Shown here: in pieces, positions 48,701 to 58,843 of the stretch
How the letters are laid out: each line of letters starts with the position of its first letter
Numbering within the stretch: the stretch's first letter is position 1
From: Beroe forskalii
Taxonomy: Eukaryota > Ctenophora > Nuda > Beroida > Beroidae
DNA: 64,000 nucleotides
Direction of reading: 5' to 3'
Assembly (NCBI GenBank): GCA_011033025.1
Contig: WFMF01000044.1
Location: 620,001-684,000 of the forward strand
Program-made: the position numbers and the translations under genes
The notes under the pieces: model-generated
Told to the model about the DNA's origin: nothing
Databases searched by the model: none
What the model saw: only the letters and a program-made list of their open reading frames with translations

Positions 48701-49578
48701 TCTTGTTCATCAAATGGTTGGTATCAGGTCCCGTTTCCAGCTCTGTGTTCGCCAGGTTGTTCTTAATGGCGGTCGAGGTGGTCGCACGGGCGTGTAGCGG
48801 CAGTTTCGACTGTGGGCGATTTTTGAGATTAAAGTTTAAACCATCTTTGGATGACCATTTTCAAAAAATGCCAATGGAGATCAAAGGAGGGCCTCGACAG
48901 AGCAATCAATGGTGATTGGTTAATGGTTATCTTTAACAGTTTAACAATACCTCAAAATCAAAATTTCAAGCTATGATTGACAAGAAAATCACATTAGAAC
49001 AAATCAAAGACAATATTTTTTAGCGTCAATAATTGATCCATTGTAAGACACGTTACCTGATACGTAAGGTCGTTGAAAGTATGAGTTCTGGGTGTAAGTC
49101 TGTAAGTGTGTCTGTTAGTGAGCGTTGTATAGAGTTGTTCCACCAGAACTTCTGCTGCTGCGTTCTTACAGTGGATTGTTCCTTCCACAACATCTTTATC
49201 AATGGTGTAGTTCTAACGGATAATAGCATGATCATTTGATAATACTATTTGATGATATACTGAGGTCATAAAATAGATGGGAATCATAATTCATATTAGA
49301 CAAATGCTTAATGAAATACTTGACGAGAACTATAGATTTAATCGGCCGAGACAAACCTTATTCTTGAAGAATGTTTCCAACAAATTCCAATTTAAAATCT
49401 TGCTTTGAATGGAAGTACCATTGTTGTAGCAATGCATGTTAATCTCTTTAGGGTGGTACCAGGATAAAATCTCCGCAACAAGGTAACCGTTGGAGAAGTC
49501 CCATTTGGGGTTCTTAACACTGATGGACAGATCTAGACTTTGGATCCATTTCAGGACTTCCCGTGGTAATGCGTTCAT
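45774..49578 (-). CDS. SPATA4: Spermatogenesis-associated protein 4, 6 coding exons
   Basis: CH-like domain protein of the SPATA4/SPEF1 type, linked to sperm and cilia. Exons (minus strand): 49357-49578, 49057-49212, 48648-48809, 48376-48478, 47934-48084, 45774-45834. They join in frame to 284 aa (human 305). Blocks match the human protein in order: [84 protein letters not shown] and C-terminal [10 protein letters not shown]. The CH-like domain covers roughly residues 1-100. An acceptor (TTTCCCAG) 10 bp upstream of the ATG suggests a non-coding first exon. At the end of exon 5 the frame meets TGA directly across the GTGAGT donor, so unspliced transcripts would stop after TYQ. The spliced form adds the conserved tail. 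Confidence 0.9.
46069..47813. mobile_element. 1.75-kb transposon-like element in the last SPATA4 intron
   Basis: Ends ATCAATAGTTGGATTAAG and CTTAATCCAACTATTGAT are inverted repeats (24 bp with one mismatch when extended). The interior contains about 20 copies of TTAACCAC or its complement in both orientations, spread along the whole length and absent at that density outside. No open frame resembles a transposase. Such reiterated motifs in known elements are often transposase-binding sites. A target duplication could not be assigned. Confidence 0.75.
48113..48222. mobile_element. 110-bp foldback element, SPATA4 intron 4
   Basis: AAATATTTGGGCTTACT (48,113-48,129) is exactly complementary to 48,206-48,222. 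The middle is also self-complementary in part (TGAGTCAACTCA). MITE-like size. It lies between exons 4 and 5 of SPATA4. Confidence 0.75.
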
Positions 49579-50569
49579 GGCTAAAACTCCTGGGAAATAG
49601 TGATGTATAAAAACCTTCATACATGAACAGTAAAAATGTAGATAAGTAGATAATATAAAGCCAATTAATCAATATTTAACTAAGGAATCACCGAAAATAT
49701 ACTCAATCCATAATAAATGTTGTATTATCCGTCAGTATATTGAATACTTTATCTAAACCAAGAAATGAGATGGCTAAGATTTGCACATATCAGCTCAAAT
49801 TCTGTGAGCCTGTCAATAAATCTATTGACAATAATTTTATTTCAATCATGAATTAATGACAAAATCATAATCCAAATGAAATACAATAAAGGTGGAAAGG
49901 TACATTTATTAAATCAACACAACTTTTACGATTGAGGACAAAGTTTTATTGACAACATGAAAGCATACGAGTTTATCAACAGCAATTAATCAAAAGACTC
50001 GAATAAGAAAGAGCAGATTAAAAATTATAAAGTCTACATTGATTTGCAATTCACTTGTATAAAATTAAAACTTGACTTATTACATCTTTGACTGGTTTAC
50101 AGATGTTTAAACTTTTTATTAGAGTTAACCAAATATCATTTGACAGAACAGGATTTCTTTAGCAGGTACTGGTGCTCAGTTGCTTAAAAGTGTTAGAATT
50201 ATCAAAAAATCGATTCTTAACAATATGATGTGGTTTAGTATTTACCTTATCATACAATATCATTCAATCAAGTTCAAAAATAATGGCATCAGGTTATTGG
50301 AACAGATTATTATCAGCATAGCAAAATTCGAAAAATACATTTTGATTTACACATCAGATATCAAAGTTCATTATCTTTAGATCAATCTCTTTATCAGCTT
50401 CTAGCTTATTATTTATTGCAGTATTGTTCTCTGCTAATAAACAGGGTCTGAACGATCTTCTACAGACTCGAATTGAGCGGTTAAATATTTTGTTCTTATC
50501 TTTTCATGGCTTTGATCACAATTTACATAATATACACTTTGTGATGTCCATAGGTCCAGGATATCTACT
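49579..50569. other. SPATA4-DNAI1 spacer
   Basis: About 1 kb of AT-rich DNA holding the DNAI1 3' end and presumably the SPATA4 promoter and 5'-UTR exon. Nothing coding is recognised. Confidence 0.6.
50412..50417 (-). terminator. Candidate DNAI1 polyadenylation signal
   Basis: AATAAA on the minus strand, about 155 bp past the stop codon. No A-rich tract follows it in the genome, so there is no visible sign of a reverse-transcribed tail. Confidence 0.5.
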
Positions 50570-52618
50570 TTATTTGCTTGAAGGTTCTCGAACAAGCTCT
50601 AACAGTTTCTCCATTTTGGCAATCTCGTTGTCCTTTGAGTATGTCTTCTCCTTAAGGCACTTCCTAAGGTTGGGGCTAAGTTTCAATGTAAGAGCATTAC
50701 CCCTGTCATCACCAACAGCAAGGATTGGATAATGCTGATTGAATGCAAGATGGTTGACCTTGGTTTTCTTCTTCGTGACAACTGACTGCATGCATAGTGG
50801 CTCATACTTTTCTTGGCTAAGATCAAAGATGTGAACATGGCCATCATCTGTGACTGCACCAAATACTGTAGCTGAGTAGGGAGACCAAACAACATCGCCA
50901 ACAGCACTACCCAAGTCGAATGTAAACATCGGTTCACTGTAATTATGATCCCAAATTTTGACAGTCCAGTCAGCACTGCAACTGGCAAAGACTCTGGGAT
51001 GGAAGTTGTTCCATCTTACAGCATAGACTGCCATGTGATGAGCATTGTATGTGTCTAGGAACTGTGAGCTGTAATGCTTGCTGCATTTATGAATCTTACC
51101 TTCTTCTGTACCAACTAGGAATAGATAATCAGTGGATTTATGGAAGTCAAAACAGGTACCACAAGCAAGGTCAATGGTTGAGTTGTTTGTGCTTTCAGCA
51201 TCATTATCAGGCTGCATTTTGATAAGAATGATATCAGTACAATGCAGATCGTTCTTGATCAAGCTCCAGCAAGAAACTCGGCCATCACTTGAAATTGAAA
51301 AGAAGTTGAGTTGGTTGTCCAGGTCATTTTCTTGCCAATAGACTTGCCAAACAGGATCAGTGTGCTTTCCACTCTTAGCAGAAGATATACATGTTGGGGT
51401 ATTTGTACGCTCCTGAAGGTTATATACAGCAACAGCTCCATCATAAAATCCAACAGCAATGAGGTAAGGATGTTCAGGATGGAAATCCAAGGACATAACA
51501 CCACTTTCTGTTTCGTATGTGAACTCTGGGAAGGAAGGATTTTTCAAAGAATAGACACATATGAGCCCAGTGCTTTGCTTGAGGAAGTCATAGCTTCCAT
51601 GTGCAATTGCAAACATGTCATCATATTTTGGATTGAAAAGAACAGCAGTAACAGAGAACTTTTTCCCCTTTTCAGACTTAAATGGCCAAAGGGGCAGTAG
51701 GGTGCCTTCATTACCCTTGAATTCATCAGATGCATCTTCCCAGTATTTGAAGTCTTGTGCAATTTCATCATGGGTATTCTGGTTCACCATTCTTTCCACA
51801 ATCTTTGCAGGCTTAGAAATCCTCTGCATTTCATCAGTAACAGTTGGTTCAAGAGCAGCCATTTTATTCTTTTTGTCCTTATCATCTTTGTCCTTTGATT
51901 TCTTCTCCTTCATCTTTTCTTGGTGCTCAAGATCTTCAACATAAGCATCATAAATTTCCCACTGGTTAGCTGTTGCAGAAAAGTTTGTTCTTGGAGGAGG
52001 CTCAGTTGAGGTACCACGTTCTCTATAAGGATTGTTGAAGGTCTGTGAAGCTCTCTCACTGTAGTTGAACTGGTTTCTTAGAGCTGCCTCTGGGGGTTTA
52101 GATGTGACAGCCACTTCTTTAGGTGCATCTTTTTCACCTTCATCACCCTCTTGTTCAATTTCAAGATCTTCTTCACCAGGAATCTCCATTTCACTAAGAT
52201 TCTGCTCACTAGGTCCACCACCTAGTCCCAGTCTTGTCAATTGTCGCTTTCCTTCATCAGATTCTTTGTGGAGCATATTTCCATCCATTGAAAAGTGAAT
52301 AGCTAATTGATCTACACCCATTTTCATCTTATAGCAACATTCTTTAAAACTATATCTAACTATATTATTTGGAGCATGAGGATTGTTGGCAGTAAGAATT
52401 CTGGTAAATTCTTCCTTCAGCTCTTCTGCTGTTAGATCAAGTTGATCATCTGGTTTCATCAATATCTTAGGTTGCATCCACTCATCATCTTCTTCACCCA
52501 TTCTTGATTCATCATCATCCTTCCCACGCCTTGATACTTTGCTCTGAGATTGTATCTTAGTGCTAGATGATGTGAGGGCAGCAACCTTAGCTAATCCTAG
52601 GTTCTTTTTGGGTGGCAT
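50570..52618 (-). CDS. DNAI1: Axonemal dynein intermediate chain 1, single exon
   Basis: Intermediate chain of the outer dynein arm, needed for ciliary and flagellar beating. It is assembled in the cytoplasm and works on axonemal doublets. The frame is intact over 682 aa (human 699) with no intron. Conserved N-terminal blocks LKEEFTRILTANNPHAPNNI (about residues 70-90) and PPRTNFSATANQWEIYDAYV (about 210-230) are present. The WD-repeat half from about residue 330 includes TEEGKIHKCSKHYSSQFLDT, SADWTVKIWDH and GDDRGNALTLKLSPNLRK. A charged Lys/Asp linker (KEKKSKDKDDKDKKNK) is seen near 240. The start MPPKKN is the only ATG upstream of the conserved region. The single exon contrasts with the 6-12 exons of its neighbours, which suggests a retrogene or complete intron loss. 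The lack of any stop or frameshift argues that it is functional. Confidence 0.97.
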   Translation of the reverse strand: MPPKKNLGLAKVAALTSSSTKIQSQSKVSRRGKDDDESRMGEEDDEWMQPKILMKPDDQLDLTAEELKEEFTRILTANNPHAPNNIVRYSFKECCYKMKMGVDQLAIHFSMDGNMLHKESDEGKRQLTRLGLGGGPSEQNLSEMEIPGEEDLEIEQEGDEGEKDAPKEVAVTSKPPEAALRNQFNYSERASQTFNNPYRERGTSTEPPPRTNFSATANQWEIYDAYVEDLEHQEKMKEKKSKDKDDKDKKNKMAALEPTVTDEMQRISKPAKIVERMVNQNTHDEIAQDFKYWEDASDEFKGNEGTLLPLWPFKSEKGKKFSVTAVLFNPKYDDMFAIAHGSYDFLKQSTGLICVYSLKNPSFPEFTYETESGVMSLDFHPEHPYLIAVGFYDGAVAVYNLQERTNTPTCISSAKSGKHTDPVWQVYWQENDLDNQLNFFSISSDGRVSCWSLIKNDLHCTDIILIKMQPDNDAESTNNSTIDLACGTCFDFHKSTDYLFLVGTEEGKIHKCSKHYSSQFLDTYNAHHMAVYAVRWNNFHPRVFASCSADWTVKIWDHNYSEPMFTFDLGSAVGDVVWSPYSATVFGAVTDDGHVHIFDLSQEKYEPLCMQSVVTKKKTKVNHLAFNQHYPILAVGDDRGNALTLKLSPNLRKCLKEKTYSKDNEIAKMEKLLELVREPSSK

Positions 52619-52819
52619 ACTTCAACCTATGTCAAGGAATTTGTAGGTTAGGTACATAGATTAAATGCAAATAAGAATTTAGATTAATTCCCACTAATCT
52701 ATTGAGAGTATCAAGATTAAATAAAACTAGCAGGATAGATGGGCCTGCAAATGCACACCTCACTTGGTGATGCTAGGCAGCAACTAGTCCATAAATTTTG
52801 ACTGATGCAATTCCTATAA

Positions 52820-53437
52820 ATGAAAGGAATAAAATTCAAAGGAATAAAATTCAAAGGAATAAAAGAAGCCAAGATGTCCTCAAGCTCAATAGAGGCTCAT
52901 GTATTTTCTTATCCAGGAGCATCTGCAAAATCTATCCTTAACAGACTTAAATCTGATGCCAGAATTAGACAAATCACCCCCAATAGTGTATCCAAAGTGT
53001 ACCTGTTATGTGGAACAAATAACGTTGATCAGATCTTAAATGTTCAGAAAGTTGACCACTATAACGGAGTCCAGAATTTGTCAATATCTGAAGTTGAGCT
53101 CAATCAGACAAAGCGTGATATTATCAGTCTTACTAACTTCATTCATGGATGGGTCCCTAATGCAAGTATCAATATTTTGAACATTCTCCCAAGAGTCAGT
53201 TTAAGCCGCAATTATGTTATTAATGAACTTAATAAGCATATATCAAACTTAAGTCAGTATTGTGCATATGTTAACATGATTAAAACTGAATGTGATCGTA
53301 GCCTTTTTAGCACCAAATCAGGGCATAGGAAAAGTGATTTTTTCAGCAGTCATGGCTCTGATAATGTCCATTTAAATGATCAAGGCGTAGCTAGGCTAGC
53401 TAAATTCATGAAATATTTTTCTCATCAAGATTGTTAA
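52820..53437 (+). pseudogene. LINE ORF1, SGNH esterase domain, N-terminally truncated
   Basis: A 205-codon frame with SGNH-hydrolase landmarks: LLCGTNNVD (block III-like) and SDNVHLNDQGV (block V, Asp and His). The block I GDS serine is missing because the element is truncated, so no esterase activity is expected. The real ORF1 start is not in this copy. The ATG at 52,820 is in the junction repeat. Confidence 0.8.
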
Positions 53438-53509
53438 GTAACTTCTTAAATCAACCTTGCTCCTTCATGACATATTATTCACATTTTATTCTGCCTGCTT
53501 GATTGTTAA

Positions 53510-55640
53510 ATGACTACAATCAACTCTCATAACCTTATTTTAGGTCACTGCAACATTCAGGGGGGTCTTATTGGCTTATCAAAGTCAACTCAAATTTCAG
53601 AAATGATAAAAAAGTATGAAATGGATATATTATCTTTAAATGAAACAAATCTCAATGATACTATTGCTAATACTACTCTAAATATCCCTCCTAACTATTC
53701 CTTTCTACGTCAGGACAGGGGTACTGGCTCTAGGGGTGGATGTGGCTTGATAATAAGTAACAAAGTTGCTTATGATGATAAAGTGAAAGTAAACAATCTT
53801 GAGCCTACTATTGAAGCCAAATGGATAAGGATTAAAAGCAGTAACTATTACATATGCAGTTTTTACCGCTCTAGTGGGTATTGTAAGCTAGATGACTTTT
53901 TAGAGTACTTTACTGAATGTATGAAAAAGCTTAAGGGCAAGAAGGTTATTTGATAGGAGATATCAATGGAGACCAAAAACAAGATTAATGATTCAGATTA
54001 TAAGAAATTTGATTCCACTCTTAAATCTTTTTAATATGGTCCAAACGATTCAAAATTATACCAGAATAGCTAAGAGAGGTAACAAGTTCACCTATAGTAC
54101 TATTGATGTAATAATAACCAATTGTTATGCTGACTTTGAAACTTCAACAGTACTCCCAGAAAAAATTGGTGATCACTTTTCACTAAAGTGTGAACTTAAT
54201 TTCAAAGTTGAAAAACCTCCCAAGTTTGAGAAGATTTCATTTCATGATTATAGTAATAACAACATTAAATCCTTCCAAACATATCTAACTAGCAAATATT
54301 AATCTGAAACCACTTTCGAATGTAACCAAGTTGACAAAGCTGTAGCTATCTTAGAGACCCATCTGAATAGATATCATGACCACTTCTTCCCTTAAAAACT
54401 ATTAAAAGCATGAAAGTTTTATCTATAAACCCTCTCAGAAAAGTCTAGATGCCATTAGGCTCAAAAAGAAATTGCACAGGAAATTTAAGGCAAAACTTAA
54501 AAAAGTTAGAAGAATCTAGGTGGGAATTGTAATGGTATTAATTGTAAGGAATGCTCACTTAGCATGGGATGAATATCGGAAACAGCGTAATATAACTAAT
54601 AAAATAACTAAGAACAACAAACGAGAAAATCTAGTTCAAGATTTTAAGTCAAAAAGTGCAAAAAACGACCTGAAGGGGATTTGGAAATCAATTAAACTAG
54701 CCACAAATCTACCCTCTAAAACAAACACACAACCTCAGTTAGATGAAAATTCTTTAACAGCAGAAGTTATGTGAATGGTTATTTCTGTGAAATAGGCCCT
54801 AAGTTAAATGCAACAGTTCAATATACAATAACGCAAAGCTATAAAGATTTTCTTAACTAATGCCACTGATTCTACTTTCTACATCTTTCTCTGAAGTTTC
54901 TAGTGACATGATTAAAAACTACATATATTGTCATCGAATAAGCTATAAATGACAAGCTACCATTAAAAGTTATTAAATCCATCCTACCTATCATTATTCA
55001 TGGTATTACTCATTGTTAATCTAAGCTTGTCTACAGGTCAGTTTCCAGAATCTTGTAAACTAGCTGTTGTCTCACCAAATTTTCAAAAAGTGGGGATAGC
55101 AATGACCCTAATGACTATAGGCCAATCTCTATTCTACCAATTGTATCAAAATGCATCGAATTCTGTGTAAATGGACAGTTATTAACAGACTATTTTGAGA
55201 CTAACAAGCTTCTAAGTGACCGTCAATATGGATTTAGGAAGAATCATTCAACAACTTATTTGACTCTTGATATGTTTGATAAATTATTTGACTATAACTC
55301 AAATGGCAACACACACCAGCATTAATTTTCCTTGACATTAAGAAGGCATTTGACACAGTAGACCATAGTATACTTATCAGTAACCAAATTTTATGGTGTA
55401 GATGGAACTGTTATTCTGTGGATCACAAACTATTCAATAATCGAAAGCAAGCCACAAGATTTTTTAGGTAAGAAAGCAGCTTTTCAGTATTAGATTTGGG
55501 GTTCCACAAGGTAAAGTTTCATTGGACCACTCCTATTTAGTATCTATATCAATGATCTGGTGAATGCAATGTCTCATCATATCTGTTCCCTAAATGATCC
55601 ATATTCATGTTGCAAATGGTATCTATTTGGGAATATATGC
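53510..55640 (+). pseudogene. LINE ORF2, endonuclease and reverse transcriptase remnants
   Basis: The first 147 codons show APE-type endonuclease blocks: GHCNIQG, LSLNETNL and ICSFYRSSG. A frameshift near 53,945 precedes the IGDING block, which corresponds to the GDFN motif. Reverse transcriptase motifs are scattered between stops: PNDYRPISILPIVSK near 55,108, QYGFRKNHSTT near 55,228 and GPLLFSIYINDL near 55,525. Not functional. Confidence 0.85.
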
Positions 55641-57102
55641 TAACGCAAAAGTTATCTTATCCTGTAAGGACAGAATTTTGATAACACAATCTCTGTTAAA
55701 ATAAGATTAAGTAAAATTATCCCTTAAAAATCATAAGTAAAACAAAGATCTCGGTTTTGATAATCACAAATTCGATATCCATATTGACTATCGAAAAAAA
55801 GATCAGAAAGAGGATTGGTACTATGTACAGAGGAAATAGTCTACAACGCAAAATATAGGAAAATGTTTGCTAATTCTTATCTTACCCCTTTGATTATTTG
55901 ACACTATATATGGCCGAGCCAAGACTAACTTTAAAATTAGATATCCTAGAAAGTGGCTAAATTGCCTTAGGTAAAACTGAAAGCATAAACGTTATAGATA
56001 AATGTCCCCCTACACTTAGGCGCTTTCAAGTTCTTATCATCCTATATGTTTCAAAATACTAAATGATTATAGCCACATTCTTTATCTACAAGTTAACTAT
56101 CTGGAGGAAGCAGGGATGGAGCCCAATGTAATCTTTATACTCAAAATCAAAAAAATCTGAAGAATTTTATTACTTAGGTGCTAAGGCATGGAATGACATT
56201 CCATGACTAAGAAGTATTAGTGATCCAGATTTTGGGAAAAACACAAAACTCATCTATTGGACTCGGTAACTAGTGACTCTAACTATGCGGTGAACAATTC
56301 ATTTTGACCCATATATAAGCCTAGGTGTAGTGTCTAAGGATCAATTCCATTTATTTGATTCGGATACTGGCTCATACCATAAATTTCTTATACCCCTGAA
56401 TAACAATGTTGCAGTTTTCCTCTCAATTGACAGTAACTATTTTTTATTATATGTTTTGTTGCTTGCCCCCAGTATCACAATAGATACTGCCATTGATTTT
56501 AAAATTTTTATTTTCTCATTCTTTACATTTTCATTTTAATGAAACACTGCTGAGGACTTTTAATTAAATTACTTGAAATTATTTTGATTGATACAGGATT
56601 GTCACTAAATGCAGCCTGACCTTGGTAAGTCAATAAAATACAGCGTTATGTTTCTGTAAATAAGATTAAATACTCTTTTATTTTATTCTTAACAGTATGC
56701 ACTTTATTGAGAGTGTTATGAAATTAACTAACCAATTTATTTTCAGCATATTATTTGGTATATTATAATTATTTCCCTTAATGGGTGGCCTCATTAACAG
56801 TCTTGATGATAGACTAAGTGCTGCCCTCAGCACAACCAGGACATTCCTCTATAAATTATTGAAAAAATGTATATTGTAATTGTGCTGTAAAATTATATTC
56901 AAATTCAAATTCAAATTCAAATACTTTTTTACTGCATCAATCCAATCAGAACCAATGTTACAGGTTCTCATAAGGAACAGCATAGAAAACAAACAAAAAA
57001 AGAAATGAAACACATTACATGTAGCCATAGCAACAGAAACACTATTCACAATCTGTGATATTTGAATTAAAAAGAAATCTTTCTTATGCACCCATAACGT
57101 TC

Positions 57103-57302
57103 GTCGGTCGATCGAATGGAATTGGTCGATCGATCAACTCCATTGGAATGAACGATGTGTCTTGCTGGTCCCTTATGACTTTAATCGTGGTAAAATGAGC
57201 ATTATTAAGTTGTTTCCCTACTAGCTCAAAGATTTCTATTTAAAACACATCAGTTGATTAAATTAAGTTGATCGATCAACCAATTCCATTCAATCGACCG
57301 AC
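57103..57302. mobile_element. 200-bp MITE with about 40-bp inverted ends
   Basis: The left end GTCGGTCGATCGAATGGAAT and the right end ATTCCATTCAATCGACCGAC pair with one mismatch here and continue inwards to GATCGATCAACT/AGTTGATCGATC. The interior is AT-rich without a reading frame. Confidence 0.85.
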
Positions 57303-57351
57303 AAACATTACAGGCGCCTTCAAGACATAAATCTGTGATTTTATTCTAACA

Positions 57352-57520
57352 CGAAGTTCCATAAACACTACAACACTGTGTCCATACACATAACTTTCCA
57401 TTCTAATCTATGATAACAACACAGATCCCCATACACACACCAACTCAAATCCCATGTACACTTACGAAATTATATTTAAGACTAGGAGGACCAATGGGCC
57501 TTCTAGGTGACAGGAGAGAT
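57352..57520. repeat. Direct duplication, copy 1 (uninterrupted)
   Basis: GAAGTTCCATAAA..., AACAACACAGATCCCCATAC, CAAATCCCATGTACACTTA and GGGCCTTCT occur in the same order as at 57,575-57,820. This copy lacks the 79-bp insertion. Confidence 0.9.
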
Positions 57521-57574
57521 CTAACTTTTAACCCCAGTCAAGTAGTCAACAATTTAAATTGTTTCCATTCGTTT

Positions 57575-57820
57575 GAAGTTCCATAAAACACTACTCAGTG
57601 TCCATACAAATAGCTTTCCCATTCTAATCTATTGTAACAACACAGATCCCCATACACACCAACACAAATCCCATGTAGCCAGACGTTGCCTGTCCCGACT
57701 CTGCGAGTCGGGGCGCGCGCGCTTCGCGCGCGCGAGGGGGCCAGGCAACGCCTGGCAAATCCCATGTACACTTATGAAATTTTATTCAAGACTAGAAGGA
57801 CCATCGGGCCTTCTCACTTC
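57575..57820. repeat. Direct duplication, copy 2 (interrupted)
   Basis: Second copy of the sequence at 57,352. It carries an extra 91 bp relative to copy 1, which is the foldback insertion at 57,678-57,756 plus its 12-bp duplication. Confidence 0.9.
57678..57756. mobile_element. 79-bp GC-rich triple-hairpin insertion with 12-bp target duplication
   Basis: Ends GCCAGACGTTGCCTG and CAGGCAACGCCTGGC are inverted with one mismatch. Inside are two more hairpins: CCCGACTCTGCGAGTCGGG and CGCGCGCGCTTCGCGCGCG. AAATCCCATGTA flanks both sides (57,666-57,677 and 57,757-57,768) but is single in the empty copy nearby, which proves insertion. No known superfamily fits this size and structure. Confidence 0.9.
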
Positions 57821-57989
57821 TAGATCAAATCAGATCTACAGTGTGGTCCACTGATATTTTTTCTTGATCGTGTATGACATGACTGGCTTCCTTCCTTTCA
57901 TTATATCAAAACATTAGCTTCAACTAAAAACACACCTTTGAACCCAGGTGTCCATTTATTCCATTTTCAAGAACATTTAAAAAGAATAG

Positions 57990-58360
57990 TAGGATTTTAC
58001 CCTACCCTCCGCCGCGCGCCATTTTTTTTCCAACGACGCCCTTCAAATTTCTGGTGTTGGCGCGGGATGGGGGAGACCCTCAAAAAAAAACTAATTAAAA
58101 AGTTTTTGGGGTGTCAAAAACAGAAAAATGATAGAAAAAAATTCCCAACGGGCCCGGACTCCGTGGGGGAACCGGGTCCGGTTTTCCTGAATTTCCTGTC
58201 CCCGGATGGGGGGGGCAGCCAGGGGGCCCAAACCTCTTGGGGGAAAACCTCAAGGGGCACTATCTTTAAAGGGGGCCCGCATGGGGGGCCTTCCCGGGGG
58301 GGGGGCCCCCAACGAGAAGGGGAAAACGGTTTAGGGGGGCCCCCGCACATCTTTCCCGGC
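57990..58360. other. Probable low-quality sequence
   Basis: Long G and C homopolymers, doubled letters throughout and abrupt GC shift resemble the tail of poor sequencing reads carried into an assembly. The long open frames here (57,938-58,513 on plus, 58,114-58,350 on minus) have no family resemblance and should not be annotated as genes. Confidence 0.6.
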
Positions 58361-58539
58361 CTCCCTCTAAGTGCGCACTATCTTAAATCCGCTACAAAGG
58401 CGCCACCATCAAAAACCCCCCATTGCATCTGTGACGCACTATCTTTTCCCCGCCTTTTTAGTTTTCGCTTTAAATTGTGGGCGGCCCACCATTTATACCG
58501 CAACTACTATTAAGGGGGCCCCTATTAGGCCCCACTATT

Positions 58540-58760
58540 GTGGGGCACTATTTTTAGTGCGCGCACTATCTATTATACACTATCTATTAGTGTGCGCGCG
58601 CACACTTATACACTATCTCTTAGTGCGCGCACACTATGCTATCTATTAGTGCGCGCGCACTATCTTTCAATGCGCGCACTGTCGATATGTGCACGTGCAT
58701 TGTTTTTGTGTGCACATACTGTTTTTGAGTGTGCGTACCATCTTTGAGTGCTCGAGCATT
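58540..58760. repeat. Degenerate tandem repeat GCGCGCACTATCTATTAGT
   Basis: About ten units of roughly 18-24 bp with alternating purine-pyrimidine CGCGCA runs, decaying toward TGTGCACATACTG at the right end. Confidence 0.75.
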
Positions 58761-58843
58761 GTCAGACATTCACATAGGAAAATCCTGGGAAGTGTGTGCT
58801 CCGCCATAACGTCCCGCGAGCACCTTGACCTAAATCAAAGTTA

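Larger units (their letters stand above)
52818..56929 (+). mobile_element. Degraded CR1-like LINE, 5'-truncated
   Basis: Order is an esterase-like ORF1, then endonuclease, reverse transcriptase and a 3' end with AAATTCAAATTCAAATTCAA-type repeats (56,899-56,925). ORF1 lacks the N-terminal block with the catalytic serine, so the copy starts inside ORF1. The second frame is broken many times. Esterase ORF1 is known in the CR1 group of non-LTR retrotransposons. A 15-bp triplication (AAAGGAATAAAATTC) marks the 5' junction at 52,823-52,867. Confidence 0.85.

Noticed and set aside
51311..52298. Plus-strand open frames opposite DNAI1
   Set aside because: Antisense shadows of the DNAI1 coding sequence with biased Ser/Leu content.
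57938..58513. A 191-codon open frame
   Set aside because: Gly/Pro-rich translation from homopolymer runs in suspected low-quality sequence. No domain or exon context.
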